Program-made: the position numbers and the translations under genes | In this document: positions 39,759-50,255 of the stretch, piece after piece | Numbering within the stretch: the stretch's first letter is position 1 | How the letters are laid out: each line of letters begins with the position of its first letter | DNA from: CAIWHR01 sp963708855 | Lineage (GTDB): Bacteria; Pseudomonadota; Gammaproteobacteria; Burkholderiales; Casimicrobiaceae | NCBI GenBank assembly: GCA_963708855.1 | Contig: CAVPUM010000009.1 | Span: 1 to 64,000 of the forward strand | Length of the DNA stretch: 64,000 nucleotides | Reading direction: 5' to 3' | Notes under the pieces: model-generated | The model's database searches: none | What the model was told of the DNA's origin: nothing | What the model saw: only the letters and a program-made list of their open reading frames with translations

Positions 39759-41195
39759 ATGGATCCTGGACGGCTGCACCGCATCGACGACTGCGAGTGG
39801 ATGCTGCCGCAGACGGGGGCGATGCGCGTTCCCGGCGTGATCTTCGCCGACGAGGCGCTCGTCCGCGAGATGGACGACAAGGTGCCGGAGCAGGTCGCCA
39901 ATGTCGCCACGCTCCCCGGCATCGTCAAGGCATCGTTCGCGATGCCCGACGCCCATTGGGGCTACGGCTTTCCGATCGGCGGCGTCGCTGCCTTCGATCC
40001 CGACGAGGGTGGCGTCGTGTCGGCCGGCGGCGTGGGCTTCGACATCTCCTGCGGCGTGCGCACGCTGCTTACCGGCTTGACGCGCGTCGCAGATCGAACC
40101 GGTCAAGCGGCGCCTTGCCGACGCGCTCGCCGAGCGCATTCCTGCGGGCGTGGGCAGCACCGGCGCACTCTCGCCTCGCGGCCGACGAGATGGACGCGAT
40201 GCTGCGTGGCGGCGCGCGTTGGGCGGTCGCGCGGGGCTACGGGCATCCGGAGGACCTCGAGCGAACCGAGGAGCACGGCAGTGATGGCGGGCGCAGAGCC
40301 GCAGCACGTGTCCGCCGCCGCCAAGCGGCGGCAGCGGGACGAGATGGGCACGCTCGGCTCGGGCAACCACTACCTCGAGGTGCAGCACGTCGTCGAGCTG
40401 TACGACCGCCGATGGCGCGCGAGCCTTCGGGCTCGCGGACGGGCGACGTCGTCGTCAGCATCCACTGCGGGTCGCGCGGCCTCGGCCACCAGATCGGCAC
40501 CGAGTTCCTGCGGGAGATGGCGATGACGGCCAAGGCCGCCGGCATCACGCTGCCCGACCGCGAACTCGCCTGCGCGCCCGTTCGTTCACCCGTCGGGCGA
40601 ACGCTACCTCGGCGCGATGCGCGCGGCGATCAACTGCGCGCTGGCGAACCGGCAGATCCTCACGCATCTGGTGCGCGAGGTGTTCCAGTCCGTGCTGCCC
40701 GGAACGAAGCTGACGCTGCTCTACGACGTGTCCCACAACACCTGCAAGGTCGAGCGGCACGTCGTCGACGGCACGCTGCGCGAGGTGTACGTGCACCGCA
40801 AGGGCGCGACCCGGGCGTTCGGTCCGGAGCATCCCGACCTGCCGCGTGCATTGCACGCGACCGGCCAGCCGGTGCTGATCGGCGGCAGCATGGGCACCGC
40901 GTCCTACGTCCTCGTCGGCACGCGTCGGGGCATGCAGGAGGCGTTCGCATCCGCCTGCCACGGCGCGGGCCGGAGCATGAGCCGGCACGAGGCGACGCGG
41001 CGCTGGCAAGGGCGCAAGGTCGTGGACGATCTCGCCGGGCGCGGCATCCTGATCCGCAGCCCGTCGCTGCGCGGCGTGGCCGAGGAGGCTCCCGGCGCGT
41101 ACAAGGATGTCGCCGCGGTCGTCGATGCGGCCGACCGCGCGCAGCTGGCGCGCAAGGTCGCCCGTCTGGAGCCGCTGGTCTGCATCAAGGGATGA
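39759..41195 (+). CDS. rtcB: RtcB RNA-splicing ligase (six frame breaks)
   Basis: GTP- and Mn-dependent ligase joining 2',3'-cyclic phosphate or 3'-phosphate RNA ends to 5'-OH ends, used in tRNA/rRNA repair. Markers: PDAHWGYGFPIGGVAAFD, the metal-binding Cys in GFDISCGVRT, SIHCGSRGLGHQIG, YDVSHNTCKVE, IGGSMGTASYVLVG and the guanylylated His in SACHGAGRSMSR. Six +1 breaks (about 40089, 40168, 40281, 40421, 40440, 40600) sum to two codons; the corrected protein is 476 residues. Every catalytic motif survives. No RtcR-type regulator is adjacent. Confidence 0.9.
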
Positions 41196-41202
41196 TGACG
41201 CA

Positions 41203-42191
41203 ATGAACGCCAGCGAACTCCGGCTGTTCGCGCTCGATGCGAGCCGTGCGTTCGGCGAGTCGGTCAGCGCGCAGGCTGGCCATTCCGCTCAGTGCGCACG
41301 AGGAGCGCGAGTTCGAGGACGGTGAGCACAAGGCGCGGCCGCTCGTGAGCGTGCGCGGGGTCGACGTCTTCGTCATCCACTCCCTCTACGGCGAAACGGC
41401 GCAGAGCGCGAACGACAAGCTCGTCCGGCTCCTGCTCTTCATCGGCGCGCTGAAGGATGCGGCCGCGGACCGCGTCACCGCCGTCGTCCCCTATCTCGCC
41501 TACGCGCGCAAGGATCGCAAGACGAAGGCCAGGGACCCGGTCACGACGCGCCACATCGCCTGCCTGTTCGAGGCGGTCGGCGCCGACGGCGTGGTCACGC
41601 TCGACGTGCACAACCTCGCGGCGTTCCAGAATGCGTTCCGCTGCCGCACCGAGAACCTCGAGGCGAACATCGCTGTTCGTCGGCCATTTCGCGCCGCTGC
41701 TGCGTGACACCGAGGTCGCCGTCGTGTCGCCGGACGCCGGCGGGATCAAGCGCGCCGAGCAGTTCCGCAACCGCCTGGCAGACGCGTTGGGGCGACCTGT
41801 CGGCGCCGCGTTCGCCGAGAAGTACCGCAGCGCCGGCGTGGTCACCGGCGATGCACTGGTCGGGGATGTCGGCGGCAAGGTCGCGATCATCATCGACGAC
41901 CTGATCAGCGCCGGCACGACGATCGCGCGGGCTGCGCAGGCATGCCGCGACCGCGGAGCGACGCGCGTCCTCGCCGCGGCGTCGCACGGCCTCTTCGCCG
42001 GAGCCGCCAACACCGTGCTGGCGGCCAGTGCCGTCGAGCAGATCGTGGTGACCGACAGCGTGCCGCCATGGCGCGTGAGCGATCCCGGACTGAAGGCGAA
42101 GCTGGTGCACGTCAGCACCGCGAGCCTGTTCGCCGAGGCGATCCGCAGGATCCACGACGGCGGGTCGATCGTCGAGCTCCTCGGCGGCTGA
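41203..42191 (+). CDS. Ribose-phosphate pyrophosphokinase-like protein (two frame breaks)
   Basis: PRPP synthetase family, about 328 residues. The PRPP-binding loop is VAIIIDDLISAGTTIARAA, and SPDAGGIKRAEQFRN follows the family pattern. The catalytic flexible loop reads YLAYARKDRKTKARDP rather than the YARQDR of housekeeping Prs, so this is a divergent paralogue. +1 breaks near 41270 and 41671 are removed. It lies 7 bases after rtcB in the same operon. The usual reaction, ribose 5-phosphate + ATP to PRPP + AMP, is expected but not certain. Confidence 0.82.
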
Positions 42192-42212
42192 TCCCCCGCG
42201 GCGACCTCGGCG

Positions 42213-43268
42213 TCAGCCTCCGCAATGGGCAATGTGACTGCCGGCCAGGCGGAGGTAGTCGCGCGCCTGCGTCGTCCATTTCGCCGGATCGGCCACTGCC
42301 GGTTCCTTCAGGTGCCAGATCGCGATCTTCGCGCGCACACAGGCGCGGAAGCTCTGATAGAAATGCACGAGCTCATCCGGCGGAGCGTCGCCGGACAGGT
42401 CGGCGCAGGTCTCGAAGATGGATCGCCGCATCCAGGCCGCACCGAGGCGTTCGCACTCGAGCGCCAGGAACGCGAGCTCGTCGGCCGTATCCAGGAGGCG
42501 GAAGTCGAGGGAGAATTCAAGGCAATCGATGATCTGCGGCCGCCGCTCGAGACAGATGTGCTCCGGCCGCAGGTCGCCGTGGGCCTCGACGATGTGTCCT
42601 CCGCGTGCCCGGTCATCGAACAGCGCCGCGGCGCGCTCGAGAAAAGCGCGCTGCCGCGCGCAGATGGGCTCGATCGTCGCGATCGGCAGTGCGAACTCCC
42701 GTCGCGCTCAGCTCCGTCAGGTTCCCCGCGATGCCCGCCGCGAAGCGCTCGCCGGTATTCGCGCTGGCCCATGGCGAACGGCGCGGCAGTCACGATAAAA
42801 CCGGCAGAGCGTGCCCACGATGCGCCGAACGTCGTCGACTTGCACCGAGCCGCTGCGGATCATGCGATCCAGCATCCGCTCGGCCGGCAGGCGCCGCATC
42901 TTCACCAGCCAGTCGACGACGCCGCCGCGCGGTCCGAGCCGCAGCTTCCCGTCCGCGTCGACCGTCAGCGGCACGGTTTCGAGATAGACGTCGTCCGTCA
43001 GGCGGCGATTGAGCCGCACCTCTTCGGCGCAGTAGTGCCGGCGCGCCGCCTCGGTGCTGAAATCGAGGTAGCTCTGGCGTACCGGCTTCTTCAGCTTCCA
43101 CGCGTGGCGGTCGGTGAGGAACACCCACGACATGTGGGTCTCGATGGTGTCGACGCGCTGAGTCGGCTCGGCGTAGCTCTGCGGCCGGGCAAGGAACGCG
43201 ACTTTCCCCGCAAGCTCGGGGTCGCTCGTCCGTGGGCCTGTCGCGCTGCGCGTGACCGGGTTGTTCAT
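42213..43268 (-). CDS. COG2187-type aminoglycoside-phosphotransferase-like kinase (several frame breaks)
   Basis: About 350-residue protein-kinase-like phosphotransferase. The N-terminal lobe shows THMSWVFLTDRHAWKLKKPV with the probable nucleotide Lys, and VDWLVKMRRLPAERMLD; the catalytic loop is VEAHGDLRPEHICLE, the family HGDLR..H motif. Breaks near 42790, 42690 and between return to the original frame. The start at 43268 is preferred because the frame open from 43292 begins inside a -10 box. It converges on the PRPP synthetase gene with a 21-base gap. Substrate unknown. Confidence 0.72.
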
Positions 43269-43290
43269 CTGCCCATCCGCCGCTGCCGTC

Positions 43291-43329
43291 ATTATGGCCC
43301 GATTCGCGGGACGGCTTGACGCGAATCAT
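43291..43329 (-). promoter_or_regulatory. Near-match FNR-type box and -10 for the COG2187 kinase
   Basis: 43316-43329 reads TTGAC-GCGA-ATCAT, one mismatch from the palindrome. On the minus strand CATAAT (43296-43291) follows 19 bases on, 23 bases before the kinase ATG. Confidence 0.45.
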
Positions 43330-43407
43330 CGTGCGGCGTGCCCGGCGACATGGCATGCCGTGGCAGCCCGCCGCGCCCGGACGGGGCCGGCAGGGTCAGG
43401 CGCGGTG

Positions 43408-43447
43408 TTGACAGCGGTCAAGACGGCGTGGTCGTGGCGGCTACCAT
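43408..43447 (+). promoter_or_regulatory. FNR/Anr-type box and -10 for the small ORF-methyltransferase unit
   Basis: Perfect TTGAC-AGCG-GTCAA at 43408-43421, then 20 bases and TACCAT (43442-43447). A start near 43454 would give a leader of about 65 bases to the small ORF at 43520. Confidence 0.7.
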
Positions 43448-43519
43448 GCGAAAAGAACCTGGACTGCGGGATGCGGTTGGTTGCCGGCGTGAGATCGAGT
43501 TCGCACGAAGGGAGCGGCG

Positions 43520-43681
43520 ATGGCAGCGAAAGTCCTGAGTTCCAACGCGAGGCGCGGGACAGGGTCTGCGTCGGCCATCGAGACGCCCGAGTGGGAAGCT
43601 TCCGCATGCCACGACGACCTTCGATGGAGCCCTGATGGCGGCTCCTCCACGCGTCGCGCGCCGCGGCAGGCGCGGCGATGA
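43520..43681 (+). CDS. Small hypothetical ORF, 53 residues
   Basis: Short frame beginning ATG after a good GAAGGGAGCGG ribosome site and ending in TGA that overlaps the methyltransferase ATG (ATGA). It is the first ORF after the FNR-type promoter at 43408. The product (MAAKVLSSNARRGTGSASAI start, basic Arg-rich end) has no domain I recognise. It may be a real leader peptide or coupling ORF, or part of a longer gene broken by an indel. Confidence 0.35.
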   Translation: MAAKVLSSNARRGTGSASAIETPEWEASACHDDLRWSPDGGSSTRRAPRQARR

Positions 43682-44287
43682 GCGGCTATCGGTCGCCTGC
43701 GGATGCGCGTCGCACGTTCTTCCGCGAGTTTCTGCGGCATCCCGGCGCCATCGGATCCGTCGTGCCGAGTTCCGCGTTTCCTCGAGCGCCGGCTGGTCGG
43801 AATCGCCGACATCCAGAGGGCGCGGCTGGTCGTCGAGTTCGGTCCGGGCACGGGCGGAACCACGGCGGCGATCCTGCGTGCATTGCCGGCTGACGGGAGA
43901 TTGCTCGCCATCGAGATCAATCGGCGGTTCGCCGGCTGCTGTCCTCCTTCGCCGATCCGCGCCTGATCGTGCACGTTGGCGACGCGGTCGGGTTGGGCGA
44001 CGTGCTGGCGGGTCGGGGCCTGTCCGATCCGGATGTCGTGCTGTCCGGCATTCCGTTCTCGACGATGTCCGCCGCCGAGGGTCGCCGGATCCTGCGCAGC
44101 GTCTGGCAGGCGTTGGCGCCAGGGGGTCGCTTTGTCGCCTATCAGTTTCGCGGCGTGGTGGGTCAATCTGGGCCGGGAGATCCTCGGCGCCCCCGAAGTC
44201 GGGATCGAAATGCGCAACGTACCGCCGATGCGCGTCTACTGCTGGCGCAAGCCGACCCAGGCCAACGTCATTCGCGCGCGGAATTGA
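43678..44287 (+). CDS. Phospholipid N-methyltransferase-like SAM enzyme (three frame breaks)
   Basis: About 202-residue class I methyltransferase resembling PmtA/COG3963. N-terminus FFREFLRHPGAIGSVVPSSA and SAM motif I VVEFGPGTGGTTAAILRAL followed by LLAIEIN are typical; GIPFSTMSAAEGRRIL and GGRFVAYQF follow. Breaks: +1 near 43782, one lost base near 43936, +1 near 44157. The family methylates phosphatidylethanolamine, altering membrane charge; substrate here is inferred. Its stop codon lies inside the next FNR-type box. Confidence 0.75.
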
Positions 44288-44324
44288 TCCCGGTCAATTC
44301 GCACCGGCAAGGCTGGGCTACGCT
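44284..44324 (+). promoter_or_regulatory. FNR/Anr-type box and -10 for the DksA/TraR-like gene
   Basis: Perfect TTGAT-CCCG-GTCAA at 44284-44297 overlapping the methyltransferase stop, then 21 bases and TACGCT (44319-44324). Predicted start about 44332, leader about 57 bases. Confidence 0.72.
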
Positions 44325-44388
44325 GAGTCGGCGATCGACGAAGCCGACCCAGGCGGGCGATGCCAACCCGAAACCGGGGAGTGCGGAC

Positions 44389-44784
44389 ATGACCGAACTC
44401 ACTACGCGGCAGATACAGCAATTGGAGCACGATTTGCGGGCGCAACGAAGCGGCGTCGTGGCTGAGGCGCACGACGAGTTGACGCGCGCCACGCAGCAGT
44501 CGTATGCGGCCATTGCCGGGGAAGCGCCGGATTTCGGCGACCAGGCCACCGCAGCCTCGCTTGCCGACTACGACAATGCGCTCGCACGCCGCCACGTGGA
44601 GGCGATCGGGGAAATCGACGATGCGCTCGAGCGCATCAAGGCGCACCGGTTCGGACGTTGCCTCGAGTGTGGCGCCCACCTGGGCTATGCGCGGCTGAGG
44701 GCATGTCCAACCGCCAGGCGTTGCGTGGCCTGCCAGAGCCTGCACGAGCGGACGTTCGCCGTCGGCGCGAGGCCGACGATGTAG
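44389..44784 (+). CDS. DksA/TraR-type C4 zinc-finger protein
   Basis: 131-residue protein: an N-terminal helical hairpin (TRQIQQLEHDLRAQRSGVVA to ALARRHVEAIGEIDDALERI) and a C-terminal zinc finger with CLECG and CPTARRCVACQ. DksA-family members enter the RNA polymerase secondary channel and reprogram transcription in stress. The usual acidic tip residues between the coiled coils are not obvious, so the activity may differ from classical DksA. A GGGGAG site precedes the ATG. Transcribed singly from its own FNR-type promoter. Confidence 0.82.
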   Translation: MTELTTRQIQQLEHDLRAQRSGVVAEAHDELTRATQQSYAAIAGEAPDFGDQATAASLADYDNALARRHVEAIGEIDDALERIKAHRFGRCLECGAHLGYARLRACPTARRCVACQSLHERTFAVGARPTM

Positions 44785-44814
44785 CGCGGGCGCCCTGCCG
44801 GGCTGCCGCCTGCG

Positions 44815-45159
44815 TTACTCGCGGGTGCGAACGCGTGCGCCGTCCCTCGGATTGAGCAGCACGTGGTCGACGTCGGCCTCTGCCTGCAGCCAGTCGTCGA
44901 CGTCGTAGCCATCCGCGTAGCCGCGCTCGCCGTAATAGCGGTAGGCCGTCTCGCTGATCATCCGTTGCCGCAGATCGGGGTCGATGGCATCGAGCGTGCT
45001 TTCCGCGAACGGCTGGTCGGGTTCCATCTCGTCTTCGGTTTGCAGCGTGGCGATCGGCACGCTGCGCGGGTGCAACGGGCTGGAGGGCGCGGGCGCCGAA
45101 GCGCGCGTTTTCCGCCGGGGGGCGGGTGTCGAAGCCTTGGGACTGCGCTTGGTGGTCAT
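44815..45159 (-). CDS. DUF2934 protein
   Basis: 114-residue protein. A basic Ala/Pro/Lys-rich N-terminus (MTTKRSPKASTPAPRRKTRA) precedes a DUF2934 motif: ISETAYRYYGERGYADGYDV followed by DDWLQAEADVD. Function of the family is unknown. The ATG at 45159 has an AAGGAAG ribosome site. It is alone on the minus strand under an FNR-type promoter and converges with the DksA-like gene. A second DUF2934 gene lies 3.4 kb away under the same type of control. Confidence 0.78.
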   Translation of the reverse strand: MTTKRSPKASTPAPRRKTRASAPAPSSPLHPRSVPIATLQTEDEMEPDQPFAESTLDAIDPDLRQRMISETAYRYYGERGYADGYDVDDWLQAEADVDHVLLNPRDGARVRTRE

Positions 45160-45253
45160 TGCCGTCTTCCTTTGCGAACCGGCGGGCCGGAAGGGTTGCC
45201 GCGGGGGCCGGACTTTCCCGTTCCCCCGTCTGCAACTTCGGCACGCCGAGGTC

Positions 45254-45294
45254 ATTGTCGCGCACGCAGCCGCAACCCGTTTGACCGGAGTCAA
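45254..45294 (-). promoter_or_regulatory. FNR/Anr-type box and -10 for the minus-strand DUF2934 gene
   Basis: Perfect TTGAC-CGGA-GTCAA at 45281-45294. On the minus strand GACAAT (45259-45254) lies 21 bases on. Start near 45247, leader about 88 bases. No matching -10 is seen on the + strand. Confidence 0.68.
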
Positions 45295-45423
45295 GCGCCG
45301 AGCATGTTGGTCGACCGCGCACGAACCTTGAATCTGCCCGACGGACCCTCATATCGGGCGCATGGAGCCTTGCCACGAGCCGAAGCATGTCTCGCCGCTC
45401 GCCGGATCGCGGGGCGAGCAATC

Positions 45424-45549
45424 GTGAGCGCGCACCTGTACGTGGTCTGTCCCCACTGCGACACGACCAACCGCGTGCTGCGCGAACGCCTGGAAGGGGG
45501 CGCGATGGATCTGCTCGGCCTGCTGCAGTGGATCAGGGCCAGCACCTGA
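45424..45549 (+). CDS. TrxC-like zinc-ribbon fragment, 41 residues
   Basis: Begins at GTG with HLYVVCPHCDTTNRVLRERL, which closely matches the N-terminal zinc ribbon of thioredoxin 2 (TrxC). It then ends in MDLLGLLQWIRAST instead of the second Cys pair and thioredoxin domain. No thioredoxin fold (WCGPC) follows, so this is either a truncated remnant, a small free zinc-binding protein, or a gene damaged by indels. Hsp20 starts 13 bases after it. Confidence 0.5.
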   Translation: MSAHLYVVCPHCDTTNRVLRERLEGGAMDLLGLLQWIRAST

Positions 45550-45562
45550 CAGGCCGACACAC

Positions 45563-45982
45563 ATGACGACAAGAAATCCGACGGATTGGATGTGGGCGCA
45601 GGCCTGCGCGCTGATCGACGAAGCCGAACGCATGCACCGACAGTTCTTCCGCCTGGCCGCGTCGGGGCAAACCCACGCCACCTGGGAGCCGCCGGTCGAC
45701 GTGTTCGAGGACGAGTTCGAAGTCATCGTCCTCGTCGCGCTGCCCGGCGTACCCGCGCATCGGATCGAGGTGACGACCGAGTCGGGCGACCTCGTGTTGC
45801 GCGCCGAAAGGAGCCTGCCGTTCGCCGGATCGCCGCGCGCGGTGCGGCGGCTGGAGATTCCCTACGGGTTTTTCGAGCGGCGCATTCGGCTGCCCGACAC
45901 GCGGCTCGGATGCGGGTACGCGCGAAATGCGGGATGGCTGCCTGATCCTGCGGCTGCGCAAGACGAGCGGGACGGAGGACGT

Positions 45983-45986
<4 letters not shown>
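45563..45986 (+). CDS. Hsp20/alpha-crystallin small heat-shock protein (frame broken)
   Basis: Holdase chaperone of about 140 residues. The alpha-crystallin domain runs from WEPPVDVFEDEFEVIVLVAL to RLEIPYGFFERRIRLPDTRL and ends, after a frame correction near 45905-45920, in REMRDGCLILRLRKTSGTED. The corrected stop TGA at 45984-45986 overlaps the lon start (ATGA). Coupling of a holdase to the Lon protease is a sensible proteostasis pair. More than one indel may be present near the break. Confidence 0.83.
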
Positions 45987-48430
<2,444 letters not shown>

Positions 48431-48479
48431 GCCATGGTGCGTCGCAGCACGATTGACCGCGCGGAAATTGAGTCCACCG

Positions 48480-48520
48480 TTGACAGGTGTCAAGATAGTG
48501 CTAAATTGAGCGTGTAAGGT
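48480..48520 (+). promoter_or_regulatory. FNR/Anr-type box and -10 for the DUF2934-glgC unit
   Basis: Perfect TTGAC-AGGT-GTCAA at 48480-48493, then 21 bases and TAAGGT (48515-48520). Start about 48528, leader about 49 bases. It is in the 146-base gap after lon. Confidence 0.75.
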
Positions 48521-48576
48521 GTACAGCACAACAACAAGAAACCCGTGTTGGGAAAGGCACACATGAGGAGTTGAAA

Positions 48577-48849
48577 ATGTCTGCACATCTCACTACGACA
48601 TCGCGGGATCCGCGAGGCAAGTCCGCCATCCCCCCGGTTGCCGCGCCCGCCGCTTCTGTCGCGCCCGGGATCATTGCAGAAATGGCATCGCAGATCATTG
48701 CGGAGCGTCCTGACGATCGCGAAGTGAAGTGGCTGATGATCGCGGAGGCCGCGTACTACTGCGCCGAGAAAAGAGGATTCGAGCCCGGCCACGAGCTGGA
48801 AGACTGGCTCGAGGCGGAAGCCCGGATCGACGCCTTGACCGGCAAGTGA
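48577..48849 (+). CDS. DUF2934 protein, second copy
   Basis: 90-residue protein. The DUF2934 motif is MIAEAAYYCAEKRGFEPGHE followed by LEDWLEAEARID, clearly related to the 44.8 kb copy. The N-terminus is low in complexity (Ala/Pro-rich). The ATG at 48577 sits 6 bases after GAGGAG; the TTG at 48571 is less likely. First gene of a short unit with glgC, 25 bases away. Function unknown; the pairing suggests a role connected with stored carbon or low oxygen. Confidence 0.82.
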   Translation: MSAHLTTTSRDPRGKSAIPPVAAPAASVAPGIIAEMASQIIAERPDDREVKWLMIAEAAYYCAEKRGFEPGHELEDWLEAEARIDALTGK

Positions 48850-48874
48850 TCGTCGCCGCGCCGGCGGCCGCACC

Positions 48875-50197
48875 GTGCAGAGCAACGCCACAGAAGTCGA
48901 TGTGCTCGAGGCGCTCGTCCACCGAGGACCGGCGAGGACGCCGACGGGCTCGCTGACGAAGAACGCGCTCGCGCTGATCCTGGCCGGCGGCCGGGGCAGC
49001 CGCCTCGAGGAACTGACCCATTGGCGCGCGAAGCCGTCGCTGCCGTTCGGCGGCAAGTTCCGGATCATCGACTTCGCGCTGTCGAACTGCGTGAACTCCG
49101 GTATCCGCCGCGTCGGCATCTGCACGCAGTACAAGGCGCAGAGTCTCCTGCGTCACGTGCAGCGCGGCTGGAACTTTCTCGACGGGCGCTTCGACGAGTT
49201 CGTCGAGCTCCTGCCGGCGCAGCAGCGCATCGAGACGACGTGGTATCAGGGCACGGCGGACGCCGTCTACCAGAATCTCGACATCCTGCGTCGCTACGAT
49301 CCGGAGCACGTGCTGATTCTGGGCGGCGATCACGTCTACAAGATGGACTACGGCAGGATGCTCGAAGACCACGTCCAGGCGCGGGCGCAGATGACGATCG
49401 CCTGCATCGACGTCCCGCTGGACGAAGCGACGTCCCTCGGCGTGATGGCGGTCGACGCCGGGGGTCGCGTCGTCGGTTTCGCGGAGAAGCCGGCACGACC
49501 GGCGCCGGCACCGGGTCGACCGGACCGGGCGCTCGCCAGCATGGGCATCTACGCGTTCGATGCCGGATTCCTGTACGACGAAGTTGCGTGCGACGCCGGC
49601 AACACCGGCTCCAGCCACGACTTCGGCAAGGACATCATCCCGCGCCTGCTGCGAGCCGGGGCGCGCGTGCATGCGCATGATTTTGCCGACAGCTGCGTCA
49701 ACATGAGCGAAGGCATTCCCTATTGGCGCGATATCGGCACGATCGATGCCTACTGGGAAGCGAACATGGCGCTGACCCATGTCGTCCCGGAGTTGAATCT
49801 CTACGACGCGGATTGGCCGATCTGGACCTACCAGGAACAGCTGCCCCCCGCCAAGTTCGTGTTCGACGACGACGACCGGCGCGGCACGGCGATCGACTCC
49901 ATAGTCGCCAGCGGCTGCATCATCAGCGGCTCCACCGTGCGCCGCTCGCTGCTGTTCTCGGACGTCCGCGTTCACGATTACTGCACGATCGAGGATTCGG
50001 TGATCCTTCCCTCGGCCGATGTGGGCCGCCATACGGTGCTCAAGCGAGCCGTGGTCGAGAAGCATTGCCGGCTGCCGGAGGGCCTGACGGTCGGGCTCGA
50101 TCCGGACGAGGACCGGCGACGCTTCCACGTGACGGGGCGCGGCGTCACGCTGATCGTTCCGGAGATGCTCGGACAACGGCTCCACCAGTTGCGGTGA
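48875..50197 (+). CDS. glgC: Glucose-1-phosphate adenylyltransferase, copy 1
   Basis: Makes ADP-glucose + PPi from glucose 1-phosphate + ATP, the committed step of glycogen synthesis. 440 residues, intact. Markers: LILAGGRGSRLEELTHWRAK, FGGKFRIIDFALSNCVNSGI, WYQGTADAVYQNLDI, ILGGDHVYKMDYGRML and EKPARPAPAPG; a left-handed beta-helix follows. The GTG at 48875 lacks a strong site but gives family-length protein. Unlike the second copy it is on the + strand behind an FNR-type promoter, so it may be the low-oxygen isoform. Confidence 0.92.
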   Translation: MQSNATEVDVLEALVHRGPARTPTGSLTKNALALILAGGRGSRLEELTHWRAKPSLPFGGKFRIIDFALSNCVNSGIRRVGICTQYKAQSLLRHVQRGWNFLDGRFDEFVELLPAQQRIETTWYQGTADAVYQNLDILRRYDPEHVLILGGDHVYKMDYGRMLEDHVQARAQMTIACIDVPLDEATSLGVMAVDAGGRVVGFAEKPARPAPAPGRPDRALASMGIYAFDAGFLYDEVACDAGNTGSSHDFGKDIIPRLLRAGARVHAHDFADSCVNMSEGIPYWRDIGTIDAYWEANMALTHVVPELNLYDADWPIWTYQEQLPPAKFVFDDDDRRGTAIDSIVASGCIISGSTVRRSLLFSDVRVHDYCTIEDSVILPSADVGRHTVLKRAVVEKHCRLPEGLTVGLDPDEDRRRFHVTGRGVTLIVPEMLGQRLHQLR

Positions 50198-50255
50198 CGC
50201 CTTTGCATTGCGTGGGGCGAGCGCAGGCTTCCTGGCGCGCCGGTGCCGCAGCGAG

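Noticed and set aside
45295..45423. The box at 45281 as activator of the + strand zinc-ribbon-hsp20-lon genes
   Set aside because: No -10-like hexamer lies at the class II distance on the + strand, while the minus strand has GACAAT at the right place.
48454..48467. TTGACCGCGCGGAA as another FNR-type box
   Set aside because: Only the left half-site matches; the right half is GGAA instead of TCAA.
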